64,000 nt of DNA. It comes from Lacibacter luteus (GTDB lineage: Bacteria; Bacteroidota; Bacteroidia; Chitinophagales; Chitinophagaceae). The stretch covers positions 248,001 through 312,000 of the forward strand of contig NZ_SDHW01000001.1 of the NCBI RefSeq assembly GCF_004118265.1, given 5' to 3'. The position numbers and the translations under genes are program-made. The notes beneath the pieces were generated by a model. The model was not told the origin of the DNA. It saw nothing but the letters and a program-made list of their open reading frames with translations, and made no database searches. Each line of letters starts with the position of its first letter. The first letter of the stretch is position 1. Shown piece by piece: positions 47,557 to 57,196 of this stretch.

Positions 47557-48624
47557 TTATAGTTTGGTTTCACTTTTGGACATGTTTGTTTTTACAGCGA
47601 ATGTTGCATTCCTGACTGATGATTCCCGTACAATTAGCTCGGTTGGTAATGCATAGGTTTTTGCTGTCAGTACAGTATCGTTTTCAGACAATGCTTTTAT
47701 TAAGAGCTGCACTATTTTCTTTGATATTTGTTCTACCGGTTGAGCAACAGCAGTGATTGACGGGGTGAATAGTTCAAAATGACTGTTATCATCAAACCCA
47801 ACAATTCCAATATCGTTTGGAATGATCATCTGCAAATCCTGAATAGCTTTTAAACCACTTACGGCGAGGTAATTTGTACCAAATAATATCCCATCAACGC
47901 CGGCATATCCACTGATGAATTCTTTGATTTCTGCAGACAGGTTTTGTACAGATGTTTTGTACCTGACTTTTAAACAGCGGCTTTCCAGGTTTGCTTCAGC
48001 AATGGCCTTGTTGAAACCGGCTAGGCGCTCACTCATTTGAATTTGATCAGAGTCCAGCGTTACAAAAGCGATCTTCGTGAAGCCATTTTCAATTAAATGC
48101 ATTGTCGCTGTATAAGCGCCACCTGCATTATCAATCACTACGTTTGTTGTTGCTATTTCGGGGAAGTAACGGTCAAAAACGATGACAGGCTTGGCTTCGT
48201 GTAGTAGTTCAAGAATTTCCTTTTGAATGCCGGGGGTTGGTGCAACGATGTACCCATCTACCTGGCGTTCACGGAATAAATGAAGCAGGTTTCTTGCTTT
48301 TTCTGTGTCGTTGTCGGTGCTTGCGTGAAATATCTTGTAACCCGATTTATAAAGACTGTCTTCAACAATTCTACCAATGGCTGAAAAGAAAGGATCCGAA
48401 ATATCCTCCACCAACATTCCTATAATTTTTGATTTACCTGTCCGGAGGTTTTGGGCAATCGGATTGGGTTTGTACCCGATGCTTTCGATATAACTAAGTA
48501 TCCGCTGTTTAACAGGCTCACTTACCTTTTTACCACGTTCGCCGCCTTTTAATACGAACGAAATAGTGGTGGCTGACACCCCTAATTCCCGGGCAATATC
48601 ATGTATGGAGAGTTTCTTTTTCAA
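47557..48624 (-). CDS. LacI-family transcriptional regulator
   Basis: A 355-residue DNA-binding regulator. The N-terminal HTH (3-25: IHDIARELGVSATTISFVLK) and hinge helix region (PNPIAQNLRTGKSK) are complete. The periplasmic-binding-protein-like effector domain (60-330) has VEDISDPFF, VIVFDRYF, DGILFGTN and IGIVGFDD. It presumably senses a sugar or sugar phosphate from the locus and represses susC/susD and itself. A promoter-like box with a LacI-type palindrome lies 40-65 bp upstream of its start, consistent with autoregulation. Confidence 0.93.
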   Translation of the reverse strand: MKKKLSIHDIARELGVSATTISFVLKGGERGKKVSEPVKQRILSYIESIGYKPNPIAQNLRTGKSKIIGMLVEDISDPFFSAIGRIVEDSLYKSGYKIFHASTDNDTEKARNLLHLFRERQVDGYIVAPTPGIQKEILELLHEAKPVIVFDRYFPEIATTNVVIDNAGGAYTATMHLIENGFTKIAFVTLDSDQIQMSERLAGFNKAIAEANLESRCLKVRYKTSVQNLSAEIKEFISGYAGVDGILFGTNYLAVSGLKAIQDLQMIIPNDIGIVGFDDNSHFELFTPSITAVAQPVEQISKKIVQLLIKALSENDTVLTAKTYALPTELIVRESSVRNATFAVKTNMSKSETKL

Positions 48625-48662
48625 TATGGGGCAATTCCTGTTTAAAATGATAAACTCGATTA

Positions 48663-48688
48663 GTAAATCGGTTTACCATTCAAAATTA
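48663..48688 (-). promoter_or_regulatory. Candidate lacI promoter and operator
   Basis: On the minus strand TAATTTTG (48688-48681) matches the TAnnTTTG -7 box. Downstream, GTAAA-N4-TTTAC (48663-48676, central CG) is a LacI-type operator that would overlap the transcription start. The leader to the lacI start codon would be about 50 nt. No clear -33 box is visible. Confidence 0.5.
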
Positions 48689-48838
48689 GAGTGGATTACC
48701 CCGAAACCGGGAGGGTGGCAGATTGATAAAAAGGGGGGCGGAGTATGATTTTTGCTGAATTTTACCTGAAACAGGCATCTTTTTTAGCCATAGAATAAAG
48801 TCACCGATAAATTCATTTGACTTTTGGTTCGATTTGCA

Positions 48839-51800
48839 TCAAAGGCCACTTTCCGGATTTATCAGGAATTGATCCTGGAAAGGCTTGCGGTATTTTTTAA
48901 TGTATTCTGATGGCTTTAGTCCAAACAGCTTGTGGAACTGCTCCCTGAAAAATTTAGCGTCGTAGATTCCTACTTTGAAGGCTACCTCTCCCACATTTTG
49001 ATTTGTATTGATAAACAGCTCGGCAGCTTTCCGCAGCCTTACAAAACGAACAAAGCCTTGTAAAGACTGCCCGGAGATCATCCGTATTCGTTTGTATACA
49101 CTTGAATAACTTCTTCCCATTTGAGTGGCAAGCTGTGTTATCGTGAATTCATCGTCCTCAAGATGCTCCTCCACAATAGCGATGCATCTTTCAAGAAACT
49201 CCTTGTCTTCTTCAGAAATTTTCAGATCGTGTTTCTTCAGCGTAATCTCATTAAAGAAGTAACGTTGCAGGTTGATCCTGCTTTTCTGGAGATTATTTAC
49301 CCTTGCTAACAATAGTTCCTTTTCAAAGGGCTTGGTAATATAATCATCAGCTCCACCCTCAACCCCTTCCAGCTTCAGATCTGAAGTGTGCGTTCCGGTG
49401 AGTAGAATAACAGGGATATGACTGAGCGAATTGTGCGATTTTATTTTCCTGCAAAAATCAATACCATCTCCATCCTCCATTTTAATATCACTGATAATGA
49501 TATCCGGCTGGTGCTTTTCAGCCATTTTAAGTCCCTCTTTCCCGCTTTGTGCTTCATAAACGTTGAATTGATCTCTGAACATTCCCGATACATAGCTTCG
49601 TATTTCTTTATCATCATCAACAACAAGCATGATCTGTTTTGCTGAAAAAACAGATTGCAGTTGCCCCTCCTCCGTATTTTCCTTTTCAGTCTCCTCGCTA
49701 AGCAGCTCATCACTTTCATTCAATTCATTCAAAAAACTCGTCTCTATATTTTTGCTTTCAAACACCTCTACATCTTTAAAATGGTCTTTATCTTTTTTCA
49801 ACGCTATTTTAAAGGTTGTGCCTTTTTCTAATATGCTTTCATATGAAACACTTCCGTTGTGCATTTCAACCAGTTGCTTTACGAGGTATAGTCCTATGCC
49901 AAAGCCCGGTTTTGTTTGAACACCCGGGCCTTTCGCCTGGTAGAATTTGTCAAAAAGTTTTTCACCGGCTTCTTTAGGTATGCCGGCACCTGTGTCCTTA
50001 ACAATTACTTCTACTTCCGAATCTGTTTCAACTATTTGAAAAATGATGCGGCCTTTGTCAGGCGTATATTTTATTGCATTTGAAAGAAGGTTGTACAAAA
50101 CGATCTCCATCTTTTCCCGGTCAGCGTATAATTCAAGTTCCGGATTATCAGCTATAAATTCATATTGAATGTTACGAAGCCTTGCCTGTTGTACAAAACA
50201 TAAAAAAACTTCATGGGAAAGTGTGTAGAAATTAAGTTTTGCAGGCTTTATCTTATCAATTCCTGCATCCGTCTTCCGGAAAAAAAGTAACTGATCAACC
50301 AGGCTAAGCAAACGGCGTGCATTCCGATACACAATTGTCATATCTCCCTTCTTATCATTAACCTCCCGTTTATTTTGTAAGAAGTCTTTTACAGGATTTA
50401 TGATCAATGTCAATGGTGTACGAAACTCATGTGTGATACTGGTAAAAAAATCGAGTCGTTTCGTATTCAATTCTTTTTCCTTTTCACTTACGATCCGATC
50501 AGCTTCGTGTATTGCTTTTTCCTTTTCATACTCAGCACGATGTTTTTCAGCCTCTGCTTTTTCTTTTTCAATACTAATATTTGCAAAAGCTATTTCATAT
50601 TTCAACTTAGTTTGACGGTGACGATACAACCAAAATACATATATCAACGACGCCACAATTAATAGATAAGATGTATATGCCCACCATGTACGAAACCATG
50701 GTGGAAGAATGACAATTCGAATAGTTCGTTCGCTTTTACTCCAGTTTCCCTCAACATCAGTGACTTTTATCCGAAGTGTATAAGTGCCTTCGGATAAATG
50801 TGTATAGTTAGCGATTCTCGTTTTTCCTGAATAATTCCAATTTCGATCCCAACCCTCGAGATAGTATGCATAGGATATTTTTTCAGGGATCGAATATTCA
50901 AGTGCTGCAAATTCAACTGAAATAACAGCCTGGTTATAGGGCATTTTCAATTCCGTAATTTCATCCTGGCTTGTCTTCATTACATATGCATTGTCTGCAT
51001 TAATGGCGCTATTGTTAACCTTGATACTTGTTACAACAAGTGGAGGGAAAGTTGTAACTGAAGTAATTTGTTCAGGATGAAACAGATTAAATCCTTTTAT
51101 ACCTCCAAATAAAAATTCTCCGGAACGAAGTATTAAAGCAGAGTTATAATTAAACTGGTTGCTTTGTAACCCATCATTATAATAGTAATTCTTAAAAACT
51201 TTTGAAGCTGGATCAAACCTGGAAAGACCATTGAGGGTACTTATCCATAAGTGACCTGCAGCATCCTCCAATATATTCAATACAGCATCACTACATAATC
51301 CTTCATCAACTGTAAATCGGGCTTTTATTTTTTTCTGTTGGCGATCAAACAAAATAAGCCCACCTCCTTCTGTACCTATCCAAAAATTACCTTTACGATC
51401 TTCATAAATTGCCTTTACCGGCTGGCCCAATGTAAAAAACTCATGCCTTTTAGTAACCCGGTCGATCTTAACTAACTGATTTAAATTGCCACCCCAGAAG
51501 TTTCCGGATTTATCTTCGGTTAAGCAAAAAAGATCTGACAATCCTGTATCAAATGCCTCAAAACGATCGTTCAGTCTATTGTAATAATATAAGGCTCCGT
51601 ATCGCAAGCCTTGTCGAAGAGTAGATGCCCATAATGTCTTCTTACTGTCTGAATATAATATTGATATTACAGGGTTTTCCAGACCAGATAAAGGATTTAT
51701 ACATTTATAGCGTTTGGATATTTTACCGTCCGGATATAGACGACACAAACCGGCATTAAATGTGCCCACCCAAATATTGTTATCAGCATCTGATGTAATT

Positions 51801-53026
51801 GTTTCAATTGCATCAGAAGGCAAAGAATTTTCATTACCCGGCTTTGACTGAAGGTTTGTAAACTTATTTTTCTTTCGATCCCAAATGCTTAAGCCAGCAT
51901 CATCAGTACCAATCCATAAGCTGCCATCATTTGCTTCAAAAAAACAAGACACAGAATTACCAGAAAGCCCTCCTGGTATTCCGGCATCATGAGCAATTAA
52001 GCGAAACTTTTTCTTTTGAGGATCGATAATATTCACTCCGCCTTTAAGCGTACCTATCCATATTCTTCCATTCGGATCCTCATAAATTGCGTAAACATAG
52101 CCCGACAGCAAAGAAAATTTTGAATCTCCTGCGTTCAGGAATTCCATGCTATTTGACCTGGTATTCCAAATATTGACGCCTTTATCTACAGTGCCGATCC
52201 ATAAGTTATGCTCTCTGTCAACTGTAACACTCCAGATCTTTTCAGAATTCACGGGAATCTCCAGAGCTGGTCTGCCTTTTCCCTGAGCGATATCATAATG
52301 ATACAATCCCAGTAACCCTCCGATCCAGATATCATTTCCATCAATATCGATTGCAGAGGCTGTTTGTGCTGTTGAATCGATCAATTGAAGTTTCATTGAA
52401 GCATAGTCAAATAAACACAGACCACGATTTTGAACAAACACCCACACTTTGTTATCCTTACTGATTTTTATCGCCTGAACGCCAAAGCGTGTTGTAGTTC
52501 CACCGGGAACAGTAAGTGCAACAGAAGTAGAAACTGGAGAACCATTTTTACAAAAGAATAAGCCTGAGTTTTCTGCTCCAACAAATACGTTATTTGAACT
52601 GTCTGTTCCAATTGCTCTAATTACATCGTTAAGGATGCTATTCTTCTTATCAGCTTTAACCGATAGGCGATTAAATTTATCGGTAAGACTATTGTATATA
52701 CTAACACCTCCTCTCGTCCCGATCCATAAATGACCATTTTTATCCTCGCTTAAAGTGTTGATAAATGGATTGATTAAAGAAGTGCTATCGTTTACCTTAC
52801 TTCGAAATATCCGAAAAGAATACCCGTCGTATCGATTTAGACCATCATAGGTGCCAAACCACATAAACCCTTTATGGTCACGCAATATGCATCGAACAGA
52901 ATTATTTGAAAGTCCCTGATTGATACCCAGGTAAGCAACCGGGATTTGGGCATTAAGCGGTATAACAGTGATGATAATACCGATCAATAAAAAATGAAGC
53001 TGCCGCTTTCTGATAACAGAGATCAT
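48839..53026 (-). CDS. Hybrid two-component regulator (Reg_prop/Y_Y_Y sensor, kinase, receiver, AraC HTH)
   Basis: A 1395-residue one-protein signalling system. Signal peptide 1-26 (PLNAQ). Two seven-blade-type Reg_prop propellers occupy about 30-650 (repeats such as GFMWFGTYDGLNRYDGYSF, GHLWIGTRGG). Y_Y_Y domain about 695-765; membrane helix about 777-799; charged coiled coil about 815-855; HisKA with His866 in THEFRTPLTL; HATPase (NLLSNAIKYT, GFGIGLYLVKQL); receiver with phospho-acceptor Asp1180 in ISDIKMED; AraC-type HTH about 1285-1385. The length and order are standard for family members that bind oligosaccharides in the periplasm and switch on the adjacent locus. Located between the SusC/SusD block and the GH29-GH105 block, it probably activates both. 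Confidence 0.96.
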   Translation of the reverse strand: MISVIRKRQLHFLLIGIIITVIPLNAQIPVAYLGINQGLSNNSVRCILRDHKGFMWFGTYDGLNRYDGYSFRIFRSKVNDSTSLINPFINTLSEDKNGHLWIGTRGGVSIYNSLTDKFNRLSVKADKKNSILNDVIRAIGTDSSNNVFVGAENSGLFFCKNGSPVSTSVALTVPGGTTTRFGVQAIKISKDNKVWVFVQNRGLCLFDYASMKLQLIDSTAQTASAIDIDGNDIWIGGLLGLYHYDIAQGKGRPALEIPVNSEKIWSVTVDREHNLWIGTVDKGVNIWNTRSNSMEFLNAGDSKFSLLSGYVYAIYEDPNGRIWIGTLKGGVNIIDPQKKKFRLIAHDAGIPGGLSGNSVSCFFEANDGSLWIGTDDAGLSIWDRKKNKFTNLQSKPGNENSLPSDAIETITSDADNNIWVGTFNAGLCRLYPDGKISKRYKCINPLSGLENPVISILYSDSKKTLWASTLRQGLRYGALYYYNRLNDRFEAFDTGLSDLFCLTEDKSGNFWGGNLNQLVKIDRVTKRHEFFTLGQPVKAIYEDRKGNFWIGTEGGGLILFDRQQKKIKARFTVDEGLCSDAVLNILEDAAGHLWISTLNGLSRFDPASKVFKNYYYNDGLQSNQFNYNSALILRSGEFLFGGIKGFNLFHPEQITSVTTFPPLVVTSIKVNNSAINADNAYVMKTSQDEITELKMPYNQAVISVEFAALEYSIPEKISYAYYLEGWDRNWNYSGKTRIANYTHLSEGTYTLRIKVTDVEGNWSKSERTIRIVILPPWFRTWWAYTSYLLIVASLIYVFWLYRHRQTKLKYEIAFANISIEKEKAEAEKHRAEYEKEKAIHEADRIVSEKEKELNTKRLDFFTSITHEFRTPLTLIINPVKDFLQNKREVNDKKGDMTIVYRNARRLLSLVDQLLFFRKTDAGIDKIKPAKLNFYTLSHEVFLCFVQQARLRNIQYEFIADNPELELYADREKMEIVLYNLLSNAIKYTPDKGRIIFQIVETDSEVEVIVKDTGAGIPKEAGEKLFDKFYQAKGPGVQTKPGFGIGLYLVKQLVEMHNGSVSYESILEKGTTFKIALKKDKDHFKDVEVFESKNIETSFLNELNESDELLSEETEKENTEEGQLQSVFSAKQIMLVVDDDKEIRSYVSGMFRDQFNVYEAQSGKEGLKMAEKHQPDIIISDIKMEDGDGIDFCRKIKSHNSLSHIPVILLTGTHTSDLKLEGVEGGADDYITKPFEKELLLARVNNLQKSRINLQRYFFNEITLKKHDLKISEEDKEFLERCIAIVEEHLEDDEFTITQLATQMGRSYSSVYKRIRMISGQSLQGFVRFVRLRKAAELFINTNQNVGEVAFKVGIYDAKFFREQFHKLFGLKPSEYIKKYRKPFQDQFLINPESGL

Positions 53027-53193
53027 GGTCTTTCAAAATTATGTAAAGTACAATGATTGATCGCTGAAAAGCTGTAGAAAAGCATGTGGCGCTTTGTTCT
53101 GCATCGACAATGTAAATGCCCGTGTTTTGAGTTTTGATTTTTTATTGGGAATAGAAGCTTATTAAATTCTGTACATCTTCAATCAAAATTTTT

Positions 53194-53218
53194 GAACATG
53201 GTTACCACTGTGCACGAA
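53194..53218 (+). repeat. Conserved box in front of terminator, copy 3
   Basis: A diverged copy (GGTTACCACTGTGCACGAA core) in the same position relative to a terminator as copies 1 and 2. Substitutions relative to copies 1 and 2 keep the short stem paired. Confidence 0.5.
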
Positions 53219-53220
53219 AT

Positions 53221-53252
53221 AAAAAAGCAGTTCAAATGAACTGCTTTTTTAT
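53221..53252 (-). terminator. Terminator of the GH29-GH105 operon
   Basis: The stem GCAGTTC/GAACTGC (53227-53233 with 53238-53244, extended by A/T pairs) is identical to that at 22321. It is flanked by an A-run and a T-run, so it can act in both directions; it lies only a few bases beyond the GH105 stop. Confidence 0.8.
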
Positions 53253-53256
53253 TGCA

Positions 53257-54405
53257 TTACTTTTTCTTGCTTTTCCGCTTCACTGGTTTTCGATCTACCA
53301 ACTGCATCAACTCAGTTCCTGTAAGTAAGAATGCTCCCGGCCCGTATACTTCTGTACTGTTATAATCAACTACACCGGGCTTCTCTCCTATTTTTTGAAC
53401 ATAACCAAGTTTACCATCAGGATGAACCGATGTTACCAACGCCACCCATGCTTTTTGCAACACAGGAAAATAGTCATCGTACGACAAATAACCTTTGCGG
53501 ATGCCCCAGGCTAAAGCATACGCATAAAATCCTGTACCACTTGTTTCTTTTGATTGATAGCTTTCCGGATCAAGTAAAGCAGTATGCCAGGTGCCATCAG
53601 GTTGTTGCAGTGCTGCAATACGTGCAGACATTTTTTTAAACAGTTGCACAAATTTTTCTTTGTTGGCATATGAGTCGGGCATATTGTTGATCATACGCAC
53701 CAAACCACCCATAACCCAACCGTTGCCACGTGCCCAAAACATTTTCTTTCCATTGGCTTCAAGCTGATTGATATAACGGCCATCACGGAAATATAGATTC
53801 TCTGTACTATCGAATAAGAATGCTGTTGTTTTCCACCAGAGCTGATCTGCTTTTTGCAGATACTTCATATCTCCTGTTGCTGTTGTTAAATACGCCAATG
53901 CAGGCGGCGCCATAAACAATGCATCGCACCATGCCCATTCACGCAACTGAATACTGTTCTTCCATTCAAGTGATTCGTTGTGTTGTTTCGCAACAATGCT
54001 GTCGGCCAGTGGCTTGAACTTAGCGATCATTTCCGGCTTCTTATAAATCAAATAGAGCTGCGAATAAGTTTGTGCTACACAATAATCATCACCAAAAAAA
54101 CGACGTGGGCCTGTATTCCAGTTATTAGCCGTACCAATCTTTATCAAAAAATCATGATAGGTTTTTGTGTTGCTGATTGTGGCAAGCTCCATCACACCTG
54201 TATAAAATGCGCCGTTTGTCCAGTCCCATTTTGGCCAGCGGTTACGGCCTTTTTCAAATTCATTGATCTGCCAGCCGGCAACCTTTTCCATCTTGGCTTT
54301 TATAAAGGCAGGTTTAAAAAAAGAATCACTCTTCACTTGTGCTTCCAGGTTAGTATGCAAAAAAGAAACAAGCACTAAAGGCAAAAGAAATCTCTTCATC
54401 ATCAT
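53257..54405 (-). CDS. GH105-family unsaturated rhamnogalacturonyl/glucuronyl hydrolase
   Basis: A 382-residue secreted protein; signal peptide to about residue 22 (LEAQ). Its (alpha/alpha)6 barrel has the family motifs WTNGAFYTGVM, FGDDYCVAQTY and EWAWCDALFMAPP with catalytic Asp161 (equivalent to YteR Asp143), WARGNGWVMGGL, and SGTGFYAYALAWGIRKG. It hydrolyses the unsaturated uronic acid of lyase products, typically galacturonic acid linked to rhamnose. It is the last gene of a five-gene operon; the locus thus has two different uronyl hydrolases (with GH88 at 36716). The lysine-rich C-terminus is unusual but follows the complete domain. Confidence 0.93.
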   Translation of the reverse strand: MMMKRFLLPLVLVSFLHTNLEAQVKSDSFFKPAFIKAKMEKVAGWQINEFEKGRNRWPKWDWTNGAFYTGVMELATISNTKTYHDFLIKIGTANNWNTGPRRFFGDDYCVAQTYSQLYLIYKKPEMIAKFKPLADSIVAKQHNESLEWKNSIQLREWAWCDALFMAPPALAYLTTATGDMKYLQKADQLWWKTTAFLFDSTENLYFRDGRYINQLEANGKKMFWARGNGWVMGGLVRMINNMPDSYANKEKFVQLFKKMSARIAALQQPDGTWHTALLDPESYQSKETSGTGFYAYALAWGIRKGYLSYDDYFPVLQKAWVALVTSVHPDGKLGYVQKIGEKPGVVDYNSTEVYGPGAFLLTGTELMQLVDRKPVKRKSKKK

Positions 54406-54433
54406 TCGTATTTAATCTGTATTGATTGAGTAA

Positions 54434-55702
54434 TTAATAATCCACTGCATAATCTTTTGCAAATGGTTTTCCGCTCCATGCTTTGCGTTGCGTCCATTCT
54501 GTAAATGGATCTGACCAGAATTTATGATCTGCAGGTAAGCCTAATGAAAGAAACACAAGCGAGGTAACATACATGCTGCCTGTGTTGGAGTAATAATCTG
54601 CAAGGTCTTTTTGATTGTTACCTAATAAACCCAATGTTAACCATCCTTCTTTTGTAAAGGTGGAAGGAATGAACATGCGTTTCATAACTGCAGTTAATGC
54701 ACAACGCACTTGTGCAGGCTCAATGGTTGAAGGCAATTTATTTTCTAATGCGAGTTTCACCAATGGCTGAAAAGCACCCACACGATAAGTTGAAGAACGA
54801 CCAACAACCAGATACGTTCCTTCGGGAGAAATATAGCGTTCCTGGAACGAACCATAACGCTGCATACGTTTATAAGCTGTTTCAAATTCTTTGGCCTCTC
54901 TTCTGCCCTTTGCTACGTTAATGCGTAACACATCTACCAGCATAGGATGCATTACAAAACCATTGTAGTGATCAAAATGAAACTTATCGCCATCGCTGTA
55001 CCAACCATCGCCTACATACCATTTGGTGATCTGGTCAATGGCATTATCAATTCTTGCAGCATCAATTTCTTCACCAATACTCAGCAGAAAACTTTCAATC
55101 ATTGCCGCAAACAATAACCAGTTACTTTTAAATGGTTTTATGCGGCGTATATTTTTAAATTCATGAATGAACTGTTGTTTTGTTTTTTCACTAAGTGGTT
55201 TCCACAACGCATCTGGTGCATACAGGAAAGCCTGTGCAATATGTGCGGCATCAACTAATAGCTGTGCTGTTTTACCATCGCCCCAAAATAAATAATCTGC
55301 ACTGGTAGGTTCTACTGAATGCGCAAGACTTTGTAATGTTTGCGTACGAAGACGTTGCCGTATTTTACTTTCAGCAGTTGCATCATCAGGCAATGCAAGA
55401 AAAGGTGCAATACCTGCAATTAAACGACCGAATGCTTCCATATAACCAACTTGCGCATTTCTGCCATCCCATGTAGGACTGTATTCCATTTTCATGTTCT
55501 TCCGCAACTCACCCTTACTCATATTACTCAACACAGGTGTAGCGATCTTATCAAGTAACGTAACCCAATAATCACGGTCGCTTTTGCCGGGCAATGTTTT
55601 ATCGCTGAACAAAACGGCATCTTCTGCAAGCGCAGCTTTGCCCGGCAGCAAACCTGCAACACCAAGTAAAGATGACCATCGTAAAAAGTTTCTTCTTTGC
55701 AT
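54434..55702 (-). CDS. DUF2264-family protein with Tat-type signal, possible GH154-like glycosidase
   Basis: A 422-residue protein beginning with twin-arginine motif QRRNFLRW (Arg3-Arg4) and a hydrophobic stretch ending AALA near residue 26. The rest is an alpha-helical toroid-like protein with DUF2264 motifs YSPTWDGRNAQVGYMEAFGR, KSNWLLFAAMIE, WYSDGDKFHFDHYNGFVMHP and SPEGTYLVVGRSSTYR. Some members of this family have been classified as beta-glucuronidases (GH154); I am not certain of that link for this protein. Between GH105 (28 bp) and the sulfatase (24 bp). Export by Tat would make it the only visibly Tat-dependent enzyme of the locus. Confidence 0.8.
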   Translation of the reverse strand: MQRRNFLRWSSLLGVAGLLPGKAALAEDAVLFSDKTLPGKSDRDYWVTLLDKIATPVLSNMSKGELRKNMKMEYSPTWDGRNAQVGYMEAFGRLIAGIAPFLALPDDATAESKIRQRLRTQTLQSLAHSVEPTSADYLFWGDGKTAQLLVDAAHIAQAFLYAPDALWKPLSEKTKQQFIHEFKNIRRIKPFKSNWLLFAAMIESFLLSIGEEIDAARIDNAIDQITKWYVGDGWYSDGDKFHFDHYNGFVMHPMLVDVLRINVAKGRREAKEFETAYKRMQRYGSFQERYISPEGTYLVVGRSSTYRVGAFQPLVKLALENKLPSTIEPAQVRCALTAVMKRMFIPSTFTKEGWLTLGLLGNNQKDLADYYSNTGSMYVTSLVFLSLGLPADHKFWSDPFTEWTQRKAWSGKPFAKDYAVDY

Positions 55703-55726
55703 ATCTCTTCGTTAATGCTTCCGTTA

Positions 55727-57196
55727 TTAATTAGTTTTTAGTGTTACTGTTGCAGCAGCACGTGTATTTTTTCCTTTGCGTTTGGTCAAATCATCACCGA
55801 GATCTTCTCTTGCCTGCTCTGCAAAACCAAGTATCAGCTGTACAATTTCAGGATAGTTTTTTTGTACATCATACACCGTTCCGGGATCATGTGTAAGATC
55901 ATACAAAGCCATTGGCACAGACTTTATTGGTGTTGGCCCCGGCTTTCCATCTTTACCCGGCTCTCCTGCTGAATATGCCTGCGATGAATGTGGCAATACC
56001 AGCTCCCAGTTTTTATAACGGATGAGTTTAAGATTGTTTGCATCGTAATACACATAGAACAGATCACGTGGCGATTGATTTGTTTTGCCGGTTAGCAACG
56101 GCAGAAAATTTAAACCATCAATTTTTTGTTTGGGTGATGTGGCTCCTGCTGCTGCAACAATTGTTGGAAGTAGATCCATATTCGTCAACAACTGGTTGCA
56201 GACAGTCCCTGCTTCCACATTGCCTGGCCAGCGTACAAAGCAAGGCACTCTTGTACCGCCATCCCATGCTGTACCTTTTCCTTCACGCAAACCACCCGAT
56301 GATCCTGCATGATTGCCGAAGGATAACCACGGGCCATTATCGCTTGTTACAATTAGCAATGTGTTTTTTGATAATCCTGTTTTATCAAGCAGATCAATAA
56401 TGCGGCCGATCGACCAATCAATTTCAGCGATCACATCAGCAAACAAGCCAGCTCCTGTTTTTCCGGCAAATGCCGGCGATGCAGCCAATGGCACATGCGG
56501 CATTGGATGCGCTAAATAGAGAAAGAATGGTTTTTGCTTTTGTGCAGTTATAAATGCTTCTGCTTTTTTTGTGAAGGTTGATGTTAAGAATGCTTGTTCC
56601 TGTAAACTCAGAATTGTATCAACCTGTTTATCTCCATCATATACCGGCAGTGGAGGAAATTTCATTCGCCAGTTACTTGTATCTGTAATTGGTTTTCCTT
56701 CATAATCGATCGGCCACATATCATGCGAATAAGGAATACCATAAAACTGATCGAAACCATAATGTATTGGAAGATGCGGTGCCGTTGCACCTAAATGCCA
56801 TTTGCCAAACATCGCTGTTGCATAACCTGCTTTCTTTAATAACGATGTGATTGTTTCTTCATTCGGGTTTAATGCTTTTGTGCTCCACGGCATTAAAGCA
56901 CCACCACTCATGCCGATACGATTAGGATAACAACCTGTAAGCAATGCTGCTCTTGAAGGAGAACAAACAGCCTGAGCTGCATAAAAATGTGTGAACCGCA
57001 TGCCTTCCTTCGCCAGCCTGTTAAAGTTTGGAGTGGTATAACCGGTTGCGCCAAAGGGTTCTGTATCACCATAACCCATATCATCCATATTTATAAGAAT
57101 GATATTTGGCTGCTGTTGTTTTCCCTGCTGTGCATTTACATGAAAAGCAAAAACAGTTAAACAGAAACACAACAGATATTTTTTTATTGGCAACAT
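55727..57196 (-). CDS. Secreted sulfatase (S1 family)
   Basis: A 489-residue protein; signal peptide 1-22 (HVNAQ). Alkaline-phosphatase-like fold with N-terminal metal site INMDDMGYGD (Asp38, Asp39), formylglycine precursor Cys78 in CSPSR, FGKWHLG, and metal/substrate motif TSDNGP. It would remove sulfate esters from a glycan once Cys78 has been converted by a maturase, which is not in this window. It abuts the GH20 gene without a gap and is in the GH29-GH105 operon. Substrate class is not predictable by eye; carbohydrate sulfate is inferred from context. Confidence 0.93.
   Translation of the reverse strand: MLPIKKYLLCFCLTVFAFHVNAQQGKQQQPNIILINMDDMGYGDTEPFGATGYTTPNFNRLAKEGMRFTHFYAAQAVCSPSRAALLTGCYPNRIGMSGGALMPWSTKALNPNEETITSLLKKAGYATAMFGKWHLGATAPHLPIHYGFDQFYGIPYSHDMWPIDYEGKPITDTSNWRMKFPPLPVYDGDKQVDTILSLQEQAFLTSTFTKKAEAFITAQKQKPFFLYLAHPMPHVPLAASPAFAGKTGAGLFADVIAEIDWSIGRIIDLLDKTGLSKNTLLIVTSDNGPWLSFGNHAGSSGGLREGKGTAWDGGTRVPCFVRWPGNVEAGTVCNQLLTNMDLLPTIVAAAGATSPKQKIDGLNFLPLLTGKTNQSPRDLFYVYYDANNLKLIRYKNWELVLPHSSQAYSAGEPGKDGKPGPTPIKSVPMALYDLTHDPGTVYDVQKNYPEIVQLILGFAEQAREDLGDDLTKRKGKNTRAAATVTLKTN

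Noticed and set aside
53034-53041. TAATTTTG box directly before the start codon of the hybrid sensor at 53026
   Set aside because: It would require a leaderless message and has no -33 partner; such boxes occur by chance in AT-rich spacers.
53980-54378. 132-codon open frame on the plus strand
   Set aside because: Antisense to GH105, whose motifs are intact; no protein signature.
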